A stretch of DNA of 64,000 nucleotides. Origin: an uncultured Clostridia bacterium (GTDB lineage: Bacteria; Bacillota; Clostridia; Christensenellales; Borkfalkiaceae). Of this stretch, positions 52,797 through 62,392 are shown one piece after another. The notes beneath the pieces were generated by a model. That model made no database searches, was not told the DNA's origin, and was given only the letters and a program-made list of their open reading frames with translations. The stretch is taken from positions 32,881 through 96,880 of the forward strand of contig CAKQRE010000019.1 of NCBI GenBank assembly GCA_934271265.1, in the 5' to 3' direction. A program made the translations under genes and the position numbers. The first letter of the stretch is position 1, and the number at the start of each line of letters is the position of its first letter.

Positions 52797-53041
52797 TACA
52801 ATCAGACTTTCCTGTTTCCGTATTGATTTTATTATAGGTATTAATACACTCCCGCCTTGTCTTAGCCTAAAAACACGACATAAGACCGGGTTCAAATACA
52901 ATCACCTGTGGCTAGTCGGGCGAAATTTGAACATCGTTAAGTTTTAACGGCGCAAAATTCGTAAAATCTTTGTTAAACTCGCTTGTAATACAGCTAAGTA
53001 TGACTTCGCTCGTTTACCTCGATTTTCCTGAATTTTTCACC

Positions 53042-53076
53042 GTAAAAATAGTTAGTGATAACGAATGCTAAGCCTA
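53042..53076. mobile_element. MITE-like element, one arm (copy 3)
   Basis: GTAAAAATAGTTAGTGATAA followed by CGAATGCTAAGCCTA matches the inverted-repeat arm of copies 1 and 2. The same flank ACAGAAAATAA follows copies 2 and 3. The opposite arm is not found within about 200 bp, so the copy is truncated or diverged. The 332-bp gap here holds nothing else I recognise. Confidence 0.7.
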
Positions 53077-53128
53077 CAGAAAATAAAACAAAAACGATGG
53101 TAAAACATTCCATTTTCTGTCACCTGTT

Positions 53129-54289
53129 TTATGAAGACGCAAGCCCGAAAAGTACGCGGATCTTTTGCGCCTGTTCCTTGTCTTCCAGAGCCGCCAACGC
53201 CTGTTCCGCCTCGGCTTTTTCCCCGTCGGAAAGAAGGATCTTCACTTCCGCGCCGTTTAAAACGGGCAGAACGACGGTGCTTTCGGCAAGTTTGCCCACC
53301 AATTCGCCGATCTCCGGCATTTCCCCCTTTTCTTCGTAGGCGACGAGATCTCCGAGAAACGCGCCTTCTTTATCGAAATCGATCTCCTTCAAAGAAAATT
53401 CGGACATATCGACGGGAAGCCCCAGGCTTTTCGTCGCCGCGACGATCACTTCGTCGAGAACCTCGAGCGCGGCGGGATCGTTTTCCTGCAGATCGTTTTT
53501 CAGAGAACCGAGATCGGCAAGATAACCGCGGATCGCCTCCGCGCTTGTCGCATCGAAACCGTCCGATAATCCGCCGCGCATTTTCGAAACGATATCGGCA
53601 ATACGAACCGCCGAAACCACCCCGTTTACCTGCGAGGAAAGGTTTCTCTCCTCTCCGTCTCCGTCCTTTCCCTTGGAAACGAAGGCATAAAAATCCCCGC
53701 CGATCCCGCGATAAATTTTGTAGATATCCGAAGATTCCAGTTTATCGAAATCGTATTGTTCCGAAACGGGAACGATCGTTTTCCCTTCGTACTCCGCTTT
53801 CGTAAGAGCGTTCACGTCCGTAAGCACGCCGACGATCGGCACGCAGAAGAAAAACGCAAGCGCCGCGCCCTGCGCAAGCCCGACGATCGCGCCGATCAGA
53901 CGGAACCTATGCCCGAAGATCCGGGGGCGCACAACGATCTTCAGGATTGCGAATACGATCATCGATACCCACTGCAACAAAGCAAGAGAGACGACGAAGC
54001 AAACGATCGCCGCCACGATCTGAACGACGGGCAGAACGACCGAAACGAAAGAGGCATAATTTTCCGGGATCGCGGACACGATCCGATCCTGAACGGTAAC
54101 CCCGCCCACGTTCCACGAGAGAACGGACGTGGCGACTTTTTCCCTTAAACACAGCGCGACGACAACCGCCGCCGCAACGATGACGGCGCGAAGCACGGAA
54201 CGAGCCGCCCCCCGCATAAAGCCGTACAGAAGCCCGACGGCAAGCATGACGATCGTTATCGCGATCAATGCAGTTTCCAGATAACCCAT
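53129..54289 (-). CDS. CvpA-like membrane protein with large extracytoplasmic domain
   Basis: 386 residues from ATG 54289, chosen because AGGTGA sits at 5 nt; a GTG at 54298 is possible. Four N-terminal hydrophobic segments: 'LIAITIVMLAVGLLYGFMRGAARSVLRAV' (the GxxxG-type start of CvpA proteins), a second at about 38-48, a third near 88-115 and a fourth near 140-160 (IGAIVGLAQGAALAFFFCVPIV). The C-terminal 220 residues are soluble and acidic. CvpA is linked to colicin V production and purine/envelope phenotypes; function here is unknown. Follows hprK by 15 bp. Confidence 0.7.
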   Translation of the reverse strand: MGYLETALIAITIVMLAVGLLYGFMRGAARSVLRAVIVAAAVVVALCLREKVATSVLSWNVGGVTVQDRIVSAIPENYASFVSVVLPVVQIVAAIVCFVVSLALLQWVSMIVFAILKIVVRPRIFGHRFRLIGAIVGLAQGAALAFFFCVPIVGVLTDVNALTKAEYEGKTIVPVSEQYDFDKLESSDIYKIYRGIGGDFYAFVSKGKDGDGEERNLSSQVNGVVSAVRIADIVSKMRGGLSDGFDATSAEAIRGYLADLGSLKNDLQENDPAALEVLDEVIVAATKSLGLPVDMSEFSLKEIDFDKEGAFLGDLVAYEEKGEMPEIGELVGKLAESTVVLPVLNGAEVKILLSDGEKAEAEQALAALEDKEQAQKIRVLFGLASS

Positions 54290-54304
54290 TTTTTTCACCT
54301 GCCT

Positions 54305-55240
54305 TTATTCCGCAGAGCCGAAGATCTGATCCATCAGGTCTTTGGAAGCGTCGTATCCCGCCTGTTTCAGGCGGTATTGTCTTGCCGCGGTTTCGAGAAC
54401 GATAGGAATGTTACGCCCGGGAGAAACGGGGATCGTGACCTTCAGTTTCGGGATCCCGAGCACCTCTTCGTAAACCTCCTCGTTGCCGATACGGTCGTAA
54501 TGCTTGCCCTCTTCCCACGGGGAAAGCTCGGCAATGATGTCGATCCCCTTTTCCGGGCGGATCGATCCGGGGCCGAACATCTGCTGCACGTTGATGATCC
54601 CGATCCCTCGGATCTCCATATAATAACGTATCCTTTCCGGTGCTTTTCCGACCAGCTGATCGTTGATGTTTTTGATCACGACGGAATCGTCCGCCACCAA
54701 CCGGTGTCCGCGGCTGACGAGCTCCAGGGCGATCTCGCTCTTTCCGACACCCGATTTTCCGATGATCAGGATACCGATACCGAAAACGTCCACCAGAACG
54801 CCGTGCATCACTTCCGTCGGCGCGAGCAGTTCGCTCTGATACAGCGTGATCTCGTTCACGAGAACGGTCGTGATCTTATCCGAGCGCAGAACCGGACATT
54901 TATATTTCCCGGCAAGATTCAGAACGTCGTCCGAGATCGAAAGCTCGCGGGAGAAGATCAGACAGGGAATATCCCGCGAAAAAAGTTCTTCCACGTTGGC
55001 AAGTTTCGCCGCCTTCCCGGGAGAGGATAAAAATTCGTGTTCGGCTTTGCCGATGACCTGTACTCTCGAATGATCGAAATGTTTAAAATATCCCGTAAGC
55101 TGAAGCCCCGGGCGGGAAACGCTGATCGAGCTCAGCGTAATGGAACCTCTCCCCTCGTACACGACTTCGAGTTCGAGGGCTTTTGCAAACTCCGCGACGG
55201 TGATCGTTTCGCCCGCCGTCGTAATTTCCGCTTTCTTCAT
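54305..55240 (-). CDS. hprK: HPr kinase/phosphorylase
   Basis: 311 residues from ATG 55240 (AAGGAG upstream). Walker A 'LIIGKSGVGKSEIALELVSRGHRLVADDSV', the HprK signature 'EIRGIGIINVQQMFG' and C-terminal 'PVSPGRNIPIVLETAARQYRLKQAGYDA'. Phosphorylates HPr at Ser46 in response to glycolytic intermediates, controlling catabolite repression. In the uvrC-hprK-cvpA-like run. A distinct, short HprK relative is encoded at 3548. Confidence 0.96.
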   Translation of the reverse strand: MKKAEITTAGETITVAEFAKALELEVVYEGRGSITLSSISVSRPGLQLTGYFKHFDHSRVQVIGKAEHEFLSSPGKAAKLANVEELFSRDIPCLIFSRELSISDDVLNLAGKYKCPVLRSDKITTVLVNEITLYQSELLAPTEVMHGVLVDVFGIGILIIGKSGVGKSEIALELVSRGHRLVADDSVVIKNINDQLVGKAPERIRYYMEIRGIGIINVQQMFGPGSIRPEKGIDIIAELSPWEEGKHYDRIGNEEVYEEVLGIPKLKVTIPVSPGRNIPIVLETAARQYRLKQAGYDASKDLMDQIFGSAE

Positions 55241-55320
55241 AAAGTTCTCCTTTTGTTTAGAAGTATAAAAACCGTCTGTCATAAGGCATGATCGCCTGTT
55301 TATCGGCTTATACGCCGCTT

Positions 55321-57177
55321 TTATTCCGTTTTCTCCGTATCCGGGGAATCTGTTTTCTCCGTATCCGGGGAATTTAAATGCCGAAGCAGTTTTTCCGCGT
55401 TGGCTTTTCCGATCCCTTCCACCTGCATGAGTTCTTCCGCCGTGGCGCGGCGAATGTTCTCCACACTGCCGAATTTCGCGAGTAACGCTTTTTTTCTCGC
55501 CTTTCCGATTCCTTCCGCCCCGTCGAGCGCGGATGCGAGATTCCTCTTTTCATGGGTTGCCCGATGATAGGTGATCGCGAAACGGTGCGCCTCGTCACGG
55601 ATGCGCTGAAGCATTCTCAGCGTAAAATCGCGGCGGGGAAGCACGACGGGATAGTCCGAACGTTCGGTAAAGATCTCCTCTTCCCGTTTGGCGAGAGAAA
55701 TGAGATCGATATCCCCGTATTTTTCGCCGAATACCTCTTTCACCGCGGAAAGCTGTCCTTTGCCGCCGTCGATGATCACGAGATCGGGACGAGGAAATTT
55801 ATCCTCTTCCTCCGTGCCGAGTTTGGAAAGCCTTCTTGTCAGAACCTCTTTCAGACAGGCGAAATCGTCCGAGCCCTCCACCGTTCTGATACGGAAACGG
55901 CGATAACTGTCTTTATCCGGTTCGCCGTCGTAAAACACGACCATCGAGCCGACCTTATCCACGCCGCTGATATGGGAAATATCGTAACATTCCATGCGTT
56001 TCGGATATCGTTTCAAGCCGAGCTCTTCTTTCAGCTTTTTGCAGGCAAGACGGGTCATGTCGTCCTTGTGGCGGATCCTTTCCACCTCTTTGGCAAGATA
56101 ATCCTCCGCGTTCTTTTTCGCCATGTCCGCAAGCTGTTTTTTTACGCCGCGCTCGGGAACGATCACGGAAACGCTCTTCCCGAATTCCCGTCTGAAATAT
56201 TCCTCCATCGCCGCGGCGTCCGAAATCTCGCCGGAAACGATCATTTCGTCCGGCAGTTCTTCGCCGCGGACGTAATACTGCATCGCAAAGTGTTTCAGCC
56301 TTTCGCCGTCTGTTTCCGAAAGATCGTCGAAAGCGTAATTCTTTCCGCCCTGCATACGCCCGCTTCTCGTAACGAGAACGTTCACCACACTGTAAACCCC
56401 GTCGGATGCCGTAGCTAAAATATCTGCGTTAACGAACTTATTGAGCGCCGTTATCCGTTTCAGCTTGATTTTTTCAAGCATTCTCAGCTTATCGCGATAA
56501 GAGAGCGCAAGCTCGAATTCTTCCAATGCCGCAAACTTCTCCATTCGGCTTTTCAGGATCTCCTCCACCCCCTCGTCGTTTCCGGCAAGAAAGTCGATCG
56601 CCTCGTCCGCACGCCTGCGGTATTCCCCTTCGTCGCAGAGTCCGGCGCAGGGGGCAAGGCATTTTTTCAAATGATAATTCAGACATTCCTTTTTCGGCTT
56701 GTCTCCGATCGGGATCGAACAGGGGCGGACGAGAAAGGCGCAGTTCACGATCTCGAGGGTATCCTTCGCGTTGACCCCGCCCATAAACGGACCGAAATAA
56801 CGGCAGCCGTCCTTCCCGACCTTACGGGTAACGACGAACGACGGGAATTTTTCCTTCACGTTAACTTTGATGTAAGGATAGGTTTTATCGTCCTTCAGAA
56901 GAATGTTATAGCGTGGTTTGTGCTTCTTGATCAGGTTGTTTTCGAGAGAAAGGGCGTCGATCTCGGAACGGGTGATGATATAATAGAAATCGGCAATATT
57001 GGAAACCATCGCCGCCACCTTTTCCGGTTTTTCGTTGGAATAGAAATATTGCCTTACGCGGTTTTTCAGCACCTTTGCCTTGCCCACGTAAATGATCGTG
57101 CCCTCTTTGTCCAGCATGACGTATACGCCCGGATCCTCCGGCAGCATCGATAGTTTTTTTTCAAGCGAATCGTTCAA
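55321..57177 (-). CDS. uvrC: Excinuclease ABC subunit C
   Basis: 618 residues. GIY-YIG domain 'LPEDPGVYVMLDKEGTIIYVGKAKVLKNRVRQYF', UvrBC motif 'KSRMEKFAALEEFELALSYRDKLRMLEKI', RNase H-like C-terminal nuclease 'MECYDISHISGVDKVGSMVVFYDG' and 'PDLVIIDGGKGQLSAVKEV', and helix-hairpin-helix 'GIGKARKKALLAKFGSVENI'. Makes both incisions in nucleotide-excision repair. The extreme C-terminus carries a duplicated SPDTEKT tail encoded by a 24-bp tandem repeat (55328-55351, 55352-55375). Confidence 0.97.
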   Translation of the reverse strand: MNDSLEKKLSMLPEDPGVYVMLDKEGTIIYVGKAKVLKNRVRQYFYSNEKPEKVAAMVSNIADFYYIITRSEIDALSLENNLIKKHKPRYNILLKDDKTYPYIKVNVKEKFPSFVVTRKVGKDGCRYFGPFMGGVNAKDTLEIVNCAFLVRPCSIPIGDKPKKECLNYHLKKCLAPCAGLCDEGEYRRRADEAIDFLAGNDEGVEEILKSRMEKFAALEEFELALSYRDKLRMLEKIKLKRITALNKFVNADILATASDGVYSVVNVLVTRSGRMQGGKNYAFDDLSETDGERLKHFAMQYYVRGEELPDEMIVSGEISDAAAMEEYFRREFGKSVSVIVPERGVKKQLADMAKKNAEDYLAKEVERIRHKDDMTRLACKKLKEELGLKRYPKRMECYDISHISGVDKVGSMVVFYDGEPDKDSYRRFRIRTVEGSDDFACLKEVLTRRLSKLGTEEEDKFPRPDLVIIDGGKGQLSAVKEVFGEKYGDIDLISLAKREEEIFTERSDYPVVLPRRDFTLRMLQRIRDEAHRFAITYHRATHEKRNLASALDGAEGIGKARKKALLAKFGSVENIRRATAEELMQVEGIGKANAEKLLRHLNSPDTEKTDSPDTEKTE

Positions 57178-57183
57178 CGTCCG

Positions 57184-58632
57184 TCACCCGTCCTTCCGCG
57201 GGATCCCCTCTTTCGCCCGGATCCCGCGATCCTTCTTCCTCTTCCGTTTCTCCGCGAACGCGAGAAGACTTTCCTTTTCGTTTTTCACTTCTCCCCGCAT
57301 CGCGGCGTCCGTCAACTCCCGCAATGCCTCGCCGATCTCTTTCCCGCTTAACCCCGTTTTTAAAAGATCCGCGCCCGAAACGTTCAGCATTTCTTCGCAA
57401 TAAAGCTCTCCGCTCGCGCAAAGTTTTTCGGCGCGCGCTTCCGCCTCGGCGATCTTCTGCTTTTCGGCGATCGCAGCGTCGGTACCCAAAGCCGCGTTAT
57501 CGGCATACTTCACGGCGATCAGGCGGAAAAAGTCTTCTCTGCCCGTCTCGCCGAACATTTTCTTGAATTTATAATCGCTTTCCGGAAATCCCCGGGAATG
57601 ATTTGCGATCAGTTTCAATACGGTCGCTTTCGTCTTATTGTCGAACTTCAATCTGTCCAGAGCGATTTTCGCTTTCTCCGCGGACAGGATCTCGTGTCCG
57701 TAAAAATGTCCGATCCCGTCTTTTTCCGTATAACTTTCCGGTTTTCCGATATCGTGCAGAAGCATGGCAAGGCGCACGCAAAGGTCATTCGGACTTGCCG
57801 AAACGCTTCGCGCCGTGTGCTCGTAAACGTCGTACCGATGCCAGGGGGTATTCTGCGCAAACCCGACTAAGGGATACAATTCCGGCACGACTTCCGTTAT
57901 CACGGCGGAAAAGGAAATAAGCGCATACAGCACGTTATCTCCGGATAGCAATTTCTTCAGCTCTTCCGCCTTGCGTTCGGCGGAAACAAGGGCAAGCCTT
58001 TCTCTTTCCCGCAAAGCGGCGCGCGCCGTTTCTTCTTCCACGGTAAACCCGAGAACGGAAGCGAACCGCACCGCGCGGAGGATCCTGAGGGCGTCTTCCG
58101 AAAACCGTTTTACGGGATCTCCCACCGTCCGCACGATACCGCGATCCAGATCGGATAAACCGCCGTATAAGTCGATCAATCCCCTATCCGGATGCCAGGC
58201 TAAGGCATTGAATGTGAAATCCCGACGGGCGAGATCTTCCTTCAGATCCCGCACAAACGCCACGGAAGAAGGTCTTCTGCCGTCCAGATATTCTCCTTCG
58301 GTGCGGAAAGCGGTCACTTCGTATTGACCGCCGCGCGCGCAAACGGTAACGGTTCCGTGTTTCAGCCCCGTGGGGATCGCAAAGCGCCCGGAAAAGACGG
58401 AGCGCACTTCGTCCGGCGTGGCGGAAGAGGCGATATCGTAGTCTCCCGGCGTTTTTCCGAGCAGACGATCCCGCACGCAACCTCCCACGGCGTAAGCCTC
58501 GAACCCCTTTTCGTTCAGTCGGGAGATCACCTCTTCCGCCCCGCGATCGAGGGGAATGCGGATCTCTTCGGAAGGCGTGTTTTTCCCGCGCGGGAAAAGC
58601 GTCTTATCCGAAAAGCGAACGAAACCGCTCAT
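57184..58632 (-). CDS. cca: CCA tRNA nucleotidyltransferase / poly(A) polymerase family with HD domain
   Basis: 482 residues. Class II head domain 'EAYAVGGCVRDRLLGKTPGDYDIASSATPDEV' with the DYD metal pair, 'KHGTVTV', 'RRDFTFNALAWHP' and 'FSEDALRILRAVRFAS'; then an HD domain 'LAMLLHDIGKPESYT' and 'IANHSRGF'. Adds CCA to tRNA 3' ends. The start overlaps the hydrolase stop by 4 bp; uvrC starts 6 bp later. Confidence 0.93.
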   Translation of the reverse strand: MSGFVRFSDKTLFPRGKNTPSEEIRIPLDRGAEEVISRLNEKGFEAYAVGGCVRDRLLGKTPGDYDIASSATPDEVRSVFSGRFAIPTGLKHGTVTVCARGGQYEVTAFRTEGEYLDGRRPSSVAFVRDLKEDLARRDFTFNALAWHPDRGLIDLYGGLSDLDRGIVRTVGDPVKRFSEDALRILRAVRFASVLGFTVEEETARAALRERERLALVSAERKAEELKKLLSGDNVLYALISFSAVITEVVPELYPLVGFAQNTPWHRYDVYEHTARSVSASPNDLCVRLAMLLHDIGKPESYTEKDGIGHFYGHEILSAEKAKIALDRLKFDNKTKATVLKLIANHSRGFPESDYKFKKMFGETGREDFFRLIAVKYADNAALGTDAAIAEKQKIAEAEARAEKLCASGELYCEEMLNVSGADLLKTGLSGKEIGEALRELTDAAMRGEVKNEKESLLAFAEKRKRKKDRGIRAKEGIPRKDG

Positions 58633-59543
58633 GCCCGCCCGCTTTTCGCCGCGAACGCTTTTTCAACGAAATCGCCGATCGTTTTCGTTGCCTCTTCCCG
58701 CGAGGTATCGTTCAGATATTCGTGCCTTACCCCGGGAAACAAACGAAGGGTCACGTTCTTCACGCCGACTTCTTCTTTATAGAACCTGTAAAGCCGCTCG
58801 ACGAGTTTTCCCATACCGCCCACGGGATCGTCCTGCCCCGCGACGAGCAGAAGGGGCAGATCGGTCGGGATTTTATCCGCATTCTTCTTGCGGTAAAGGG
58901 TCGCCACGCCGTTGAAAAAGGACTTGTAAAAGTGATAGGAAAGAGTAAAATTGCAATCCGGATGCTCGTCGTATTTCCTGCATTCTTCTTCCAGGGATGA
59001 AATAAAAGTACCGGACGCGAATTTTTTGTTATATGCCCCGAAGGATGCCTCCGCGATGACTTTCGCTGGCTTTTTCCCCTTACCGAACAAACATCCGAGC
59101 GAAGCCACGAATTCCCCCGCAGGCACTTGCAGGTTTCTAAAATACGCGCTCCCGCCGACAACGGCGCAATCGATCTTATCCCCGTAGTTTTCAAGATAAC
59201 TCTGCGTTAAAAAAGAACCGTAGCTGTGCCCGAAAACGGCATACGGAAACCCGTCGTATTTTTTCTTTGCGAGATCGGTTAGAAACGCCACGTCGCGCAG
59301 GGTATCGAAGAACATATCCCCTTCGCTGTAACCCGACCGATCGTCCGTAATGCCGTGTCCGCGGTGATCGTCGCAGAAAACGACGATCCCCCGCTTGTTC
59401 ATTTCGCGGGCGAAACCGTCGTAACGGTCGGAACTCTCCGCCATACCGTGAACGATCTGCAATACGCCGATCGGGTTTTCGCATTCCCATTCGCGATAAA
59501 AAATCTCTTTTCCGTCAAAACTTTTAAAGGTCTGTTCCGTCAT
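58629..59543 (-). CDS. Alpha/beta hydrolase, monoacylglycerol lipase-like
   Basis: 304 residues. Nucleophile elbow 'VFGHSYGSFL' (Ser), acid 'LLLVAGQDDPVGGMG' (Asp) and base 'LFPGVRHEYLND' (His), with 'LQIVHGMAESSDRYDGFAREMNKRGIVVFCDDHRGHG' of the serine aminopeptidase S33/lysophospholipase group. Probably cleaves monoacylglycerols or lysolipids; adjacency to glpK would let released glycerol be phosphorylated. Overlaps glpK by 20 bp and has AAGGAG upstream. Confidence 0.85.
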   Translation of the reverse strand: MTEQTFKSFDGKEIFYREWECENPIGVLQIVHGMAESSDRYDGFAREMNKRGIVVFCDDHRGHGITDDRSGYSEGDMFFDTLRDVAFLTDLAKKKYDGFPYAVFGHSYGSFLTQSYLENYGDKIDCAVVGGSAYFRNLQVPAGEFVASLGCLFGKGKKPAKVIAEASFGAYNKKFASGTFISSLEEECRKYDEHPDCNFTLSYHFYKSFFNGVATLYRKKNADKIPTDLPLLLVAGQDDPVGGMGKLVERLYRFYKEEVGVKNVTLRLFPGVRHEYLNDTSREEATKTIGDFVEKAFAAKSGRA

Positions 59544-61029
59544 ATACGCATCTCCTTATCGCATCCTTCCATCCGGAATACATGCGGCTGTAATGTTGCA
59601 CGCTCTCCCGCGAAAGATCGGGATAAAACACTTTTTCGCGGCGGCGGTATTCGTCAAGTCTTTCGGGATCGATCATTCCGAGCCCGATCCCGCATAAAAA
59701 CGCGGCGCCGAGCGCGGTGCTTTCCTGTTCTGCCGGGCGATCGACCGGGATTCCGAGAAGATTCGCCTGGAACTCCATGAGAAAATTGTTCGCGGATGCT
59801 CCCCCGTCCGTGCGGATCTCGCCGATCGAAACGCCGCTCTCTTCCGCGGCGGTGTCGGTCAGATCCCTGGCGGAATAAGCCATCGCCTCGAGCGCTGCCC
59901 GCGTGACGTGCGCTTTGGTGCTTGCCCGCGTAAGCCCCGTGATCAGTCCTTTCGCGTTTCCTTTCCAATAGGGCGCGCCAAGCCCCGTGAAAGCAGGCAC
60001 GAGATATACCCCGCCGTTGTCGGGAACGCTTGTCGCAAGATCCTCGCTTTCCGAGGAAGAACGGAAAAACCCGAGGGAATCGCGCAGCCACTGCACGGTG
60101 CTGCCCGCATTGAACACGCTGCCTTCGAAGGCATAAGTCGTCTTGCCGCCGATTCGCGCAGCAACCGTCGTGATCAGCCCTTTTTGCGAGAAAAACGGCT
60201 TATAGCCCGTGTTACACAACATGAAAAGCCCCGTTCCGTACGTGATCTTGCTCATACCTTCCCTAAGACACGCCTGCCCGATCAGTGCGGCTTGCTGATC
60301 CCCCGCAACGCCGCACACGGGAATGCGTTTTCCGCGGTACACAAACTCGCCCGCTCGCTCGTCCGATGAAATAATGCGGGGAAGGCTTTCCCGCGGGATG
60401 CCGAACAGGGCAAGAAGCCCGTCGTCGTAATCCAAAGTATTCAGATTGAAAAGCATGGTGCGGGAAGCGTTCGTTACGTCCGTCACAAACGACCTTCCCT
60501 CCGTCAGTTTGTAGATCAGAAAACTGTCTACCGTGCCGAAGCAGACCTCTCCGCGGGAGAGCTTTTCTCCGATCTCCGGCACGTTCCGGATCAGCCAACG
60601 GATCTTGCTTGCCGAAAAGTAAGCGTCCGTCACGAGACCCGTTTTTCGTCTGATCTCGGCGCCGCACGTTTTCTCCAGCTCTTTCATCTCTTCCATTGTA
60701 CGGCGACATTGCCAGATAATCGCGTTATAGAGGGGTTTTCCGCTTTTCCTGTCCCACACCACGACCGTTTCTCTCTGATTGGTGATCCCGATCCCCGCTA
60801 CCGAAGAAAGATCGGGCGCGCTCTCCAGCATTTCGATCAGAACGGACATGGTATTCGCATAAATCTCGTTTGCGTTCTCTTCCACAAATGACGGTTCGGG
60901 ATAGATCTGCGCGATCGGAGACGAACGCGTCAGCACGAAACGCTTTGCGGAAACGTCATATAAACATGCCCTGGTAGAGGTCGTTCCTTCGTCCACGGCG
61001 ACAATGTATTTCCCGTTGTTTTCCGTCAC
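59524..61029 (-). CDS. glpK: Glycerol kinase
   Basis: 501 residues, standard size. FGGY family: 'VAVDEGTTSTRACLYD', 'GIGITNQRETVVVWDRKSGKPLYNAIIWQCRR', 'GTVDSFLIYKLT', 'VAGDQQAALIGQAC', 'KITYGTGLFMLCNTG', 'FTGLGAPYWKGNAKG' and 'IRTDGGASANNFLMEFQANLLG'. Phosphorylates glycerol. The His usually modified by the PTS in Firmicutes lies in a loop where I do not see a clear match. First gene of the operon glpK-hydrolase-cca-uvrC-hprK-cvpA-like, with promoter at 61100-61128. Confidence 0.96.
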   Translation of the reverse strand: MTENNGKYIVAVDEGTTSTRACLYDVSAKRFVLTRSSPIAQIYPEPSFVEENANEIYANTMSVLIEMLESAPDLSSVAGIGITNQRETVVVWDRKSGKPLYNAIIWQCRRTMEEMKELEKTCGAEIRRKTGLVTDAYFSASKIRWLIRNVPEIGEKLSRGEVCFGTVDSFLIYKLTEGRSFVTDVTNASRTMLFNLNTLDYDDGLLALFGIPRESLPRIISSDERAGEFVYRGKRIPVCGVAGDQQAALIGQACLREGMSKITYGTGLFMLCNTGYKPFFSQKGLITTVAARIGGKTTYAFEGSVFNAGSTVQWLRDSLGFFRSSSESEDLATSVPDNGGVYLVPAFTGLGAPYWKGNAKGLITGLTRASTKAHVTRAALEAMAYSARDLTDTAAEESGVSIGEIRTDGGASANNFLMEFQANLLGIPVDRPAEQESTALGAAFLCGIGLGMIDPERLDEYRRREKVFYPDLSRESVQHYSRMYSGWKDAIRRCVYDGTDL

Positions 61030-61099
61030 TTTTCTTTCTCCCTTCCGATCCGTAAGGCAATGCGAAACCGATTGCCCCGATACAGTCTATGCTAAACCT

Positions 61100-61128
61100 A
61101 TTGTATAACATTTCCGGAAAATTTTCAA
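61100..61128 (-). promoter_or_regulatory. Sigma-A type promoter of the glpK operon
   Basis: Minus strand TTGAAA (61123-61128), 17-bp spacer, TACAAT (61100-61105). Confidence 0.82.
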
Positions 61129-61182
61129 GCCAAACGAAGAGGATTTCGTCAAATTTTCTCAAGACGACACATAATATAAAAT

Positions 61183-62250
61183 ATGGCAGACATTGTATTT
61201 ACGGGCGGGGGCACCGCCGGGCACTGCACGCCCAACCTTGCGCTCGTTCCCTATCTGAAAGGGATCTTCGACGAAGTATATTATATCGGAAGCGAAAACG
61301 GCGTGGAAAGAGGACTCGCGGAAAGCCGCGGGATCCCCTATTATCCGATCGGAACGGTCAAGCTGATCCGGAAATTCACCTGGAAAAACTTAGCGATACC
61401 GTGGAAGCTTTTCCGCGCCGTTTCCCAGGCAAAAAAGATACTGAAGAAGCTTTCCCCTTCCGTCGTTTTTTCGAAAGGGGGATATGTGTCCCTTCCCGTG
61501 GCGATCGCCGCAAAAGATCTCGGCATCCCCGTGATCACGCACGAATCGGATTATTCCCTCGGGCTTGCCAATAAAATCGCCGCCCGCTTTTCGGATATCG
61601 TTTTAACGTCTTTCGAAGACACGGCGAAAAATATTCCGAACGCCCGCTATACGGGAACTCCCCTTCGGCAGGAACTCTTCCTTCCGTTCGACCGGAAAAA
61701 GGTGCTCGAAAAATACGGGCTGGAAGGCAAACTTCCCCTTCTTCTCGTAACGGGCGGAAGCAGCGGAAGCGAAACGCTGAACCGCACCGTCGAAAAAAGT
61801 CTGAAGGAAATTCTTAAAATTTTCGAAGTCGTGCATCTCTACGGAAAGGGAAAATCCTGCGCGCGGGAAGAAAAAGGCTACCATCCTTTTCCCTTTGCCG
61901 ATCACATCGAGGAATTGCTTTCCGTTACCGATTATGCCCTTTCGCGGGCGGGCGCAAACACGCTGTTCGAACTTTGCGCAAAATCCGTTCCGACGCTGGC
62001 AGTACCTTTACCGAAAACCCAATCTCGCGGAGACCAAATCGAAAACGCGAAATATTTCGGCGATAATCGACTTATAGACGTGCTTTACGAAGAAAATCTG
62101 AATGAACGAACCCTCGTTTCCTCCTTAAAAAAACTGATCGCGGACGGAAACGAACTGAAAGCGAATTGCCGTAAAAAGCAACTGCACCGCGCAAACCCGA
62201 TCATCGTGAAATACCTTTCGGTATTCGCAAAAAAAGATGACCGCGGCTGA
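61183..62250 (+). CDS. murG: UDP-GlcNAc:lipid I N-acetylglucosaminyltransferase
   Basis: 355 residues. GT28 fold: 'IVFTGGGTAGHCTPNLALVPYL' (glycine-rich loop with the catalytic-site His), 'SPSVVFSKGGYVSLPVAIAAKDLGIPVITHESD', 'LLVTGGSSGSETLNRTV' and donor site 'ALSRAGANTLFELCAKSVPTLAVPLP'. Converts lipid I to lipid II at the membrane. Monocistronic here. No Shine-Dalgarno sequence is visible; an AT-rich TAATAT is only 5 nt before the ATG, so the mRNA may be leaderless. Confidence 0.94.
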   Translation: MADIVFTGGGTAGHCTPNLALVPYLKGIFDEVYYIGSENGVERGLAESRGIPYYPIGTVKLIRKFTWKNLAIPWKLFRAVSQAKKILKKLSPSVVFSKGGYVSLPVAIAAKDLGIPVITHESDYSLGLANKIAARFSDIVLTSFEDTAKNIPNARYTGTPLRQELFLPFDRKKVLEKYGLEGKLPLLLVTGGSSGSETLNRTVEKSLKEILKIFEVVHLYGKGKSCAREEKGYHPFPFADHIEELLSVTDYALSRAGANTLFELCAKSVPTLAVPLPKTQSRGDQIENAKYFGDNRLIDVLYEENLNERTLVSSLKKLIADGNELKANCRKKQLHRANPIIVKYLSVFAKKDDRG

Positions 62251-62256
62251 GAGTAA

Positions 62257-62295
62257 GAAAATTCCCGGAACTGCGGCAGCAAATTCCGGGATTTT
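62257..62295 (+). terminator. Rho-independent terminator of murG
   Basis: CCCGGAA/TTCCGGG core with flanking A/T pairs (one bulge) at 62257-62270 and 62284-62295, followed by TTTCTTATTT. Confidence 0.8.
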
Positions 62296-62392
62296 TCTTA
62301 TTTATTATACGGATATTGTGTAAACAAAATATAAATATCGCATCGGTCCGGCGCTTGCCGTTACCGAATTTTCCCCGAAAACGATCCGGGGC

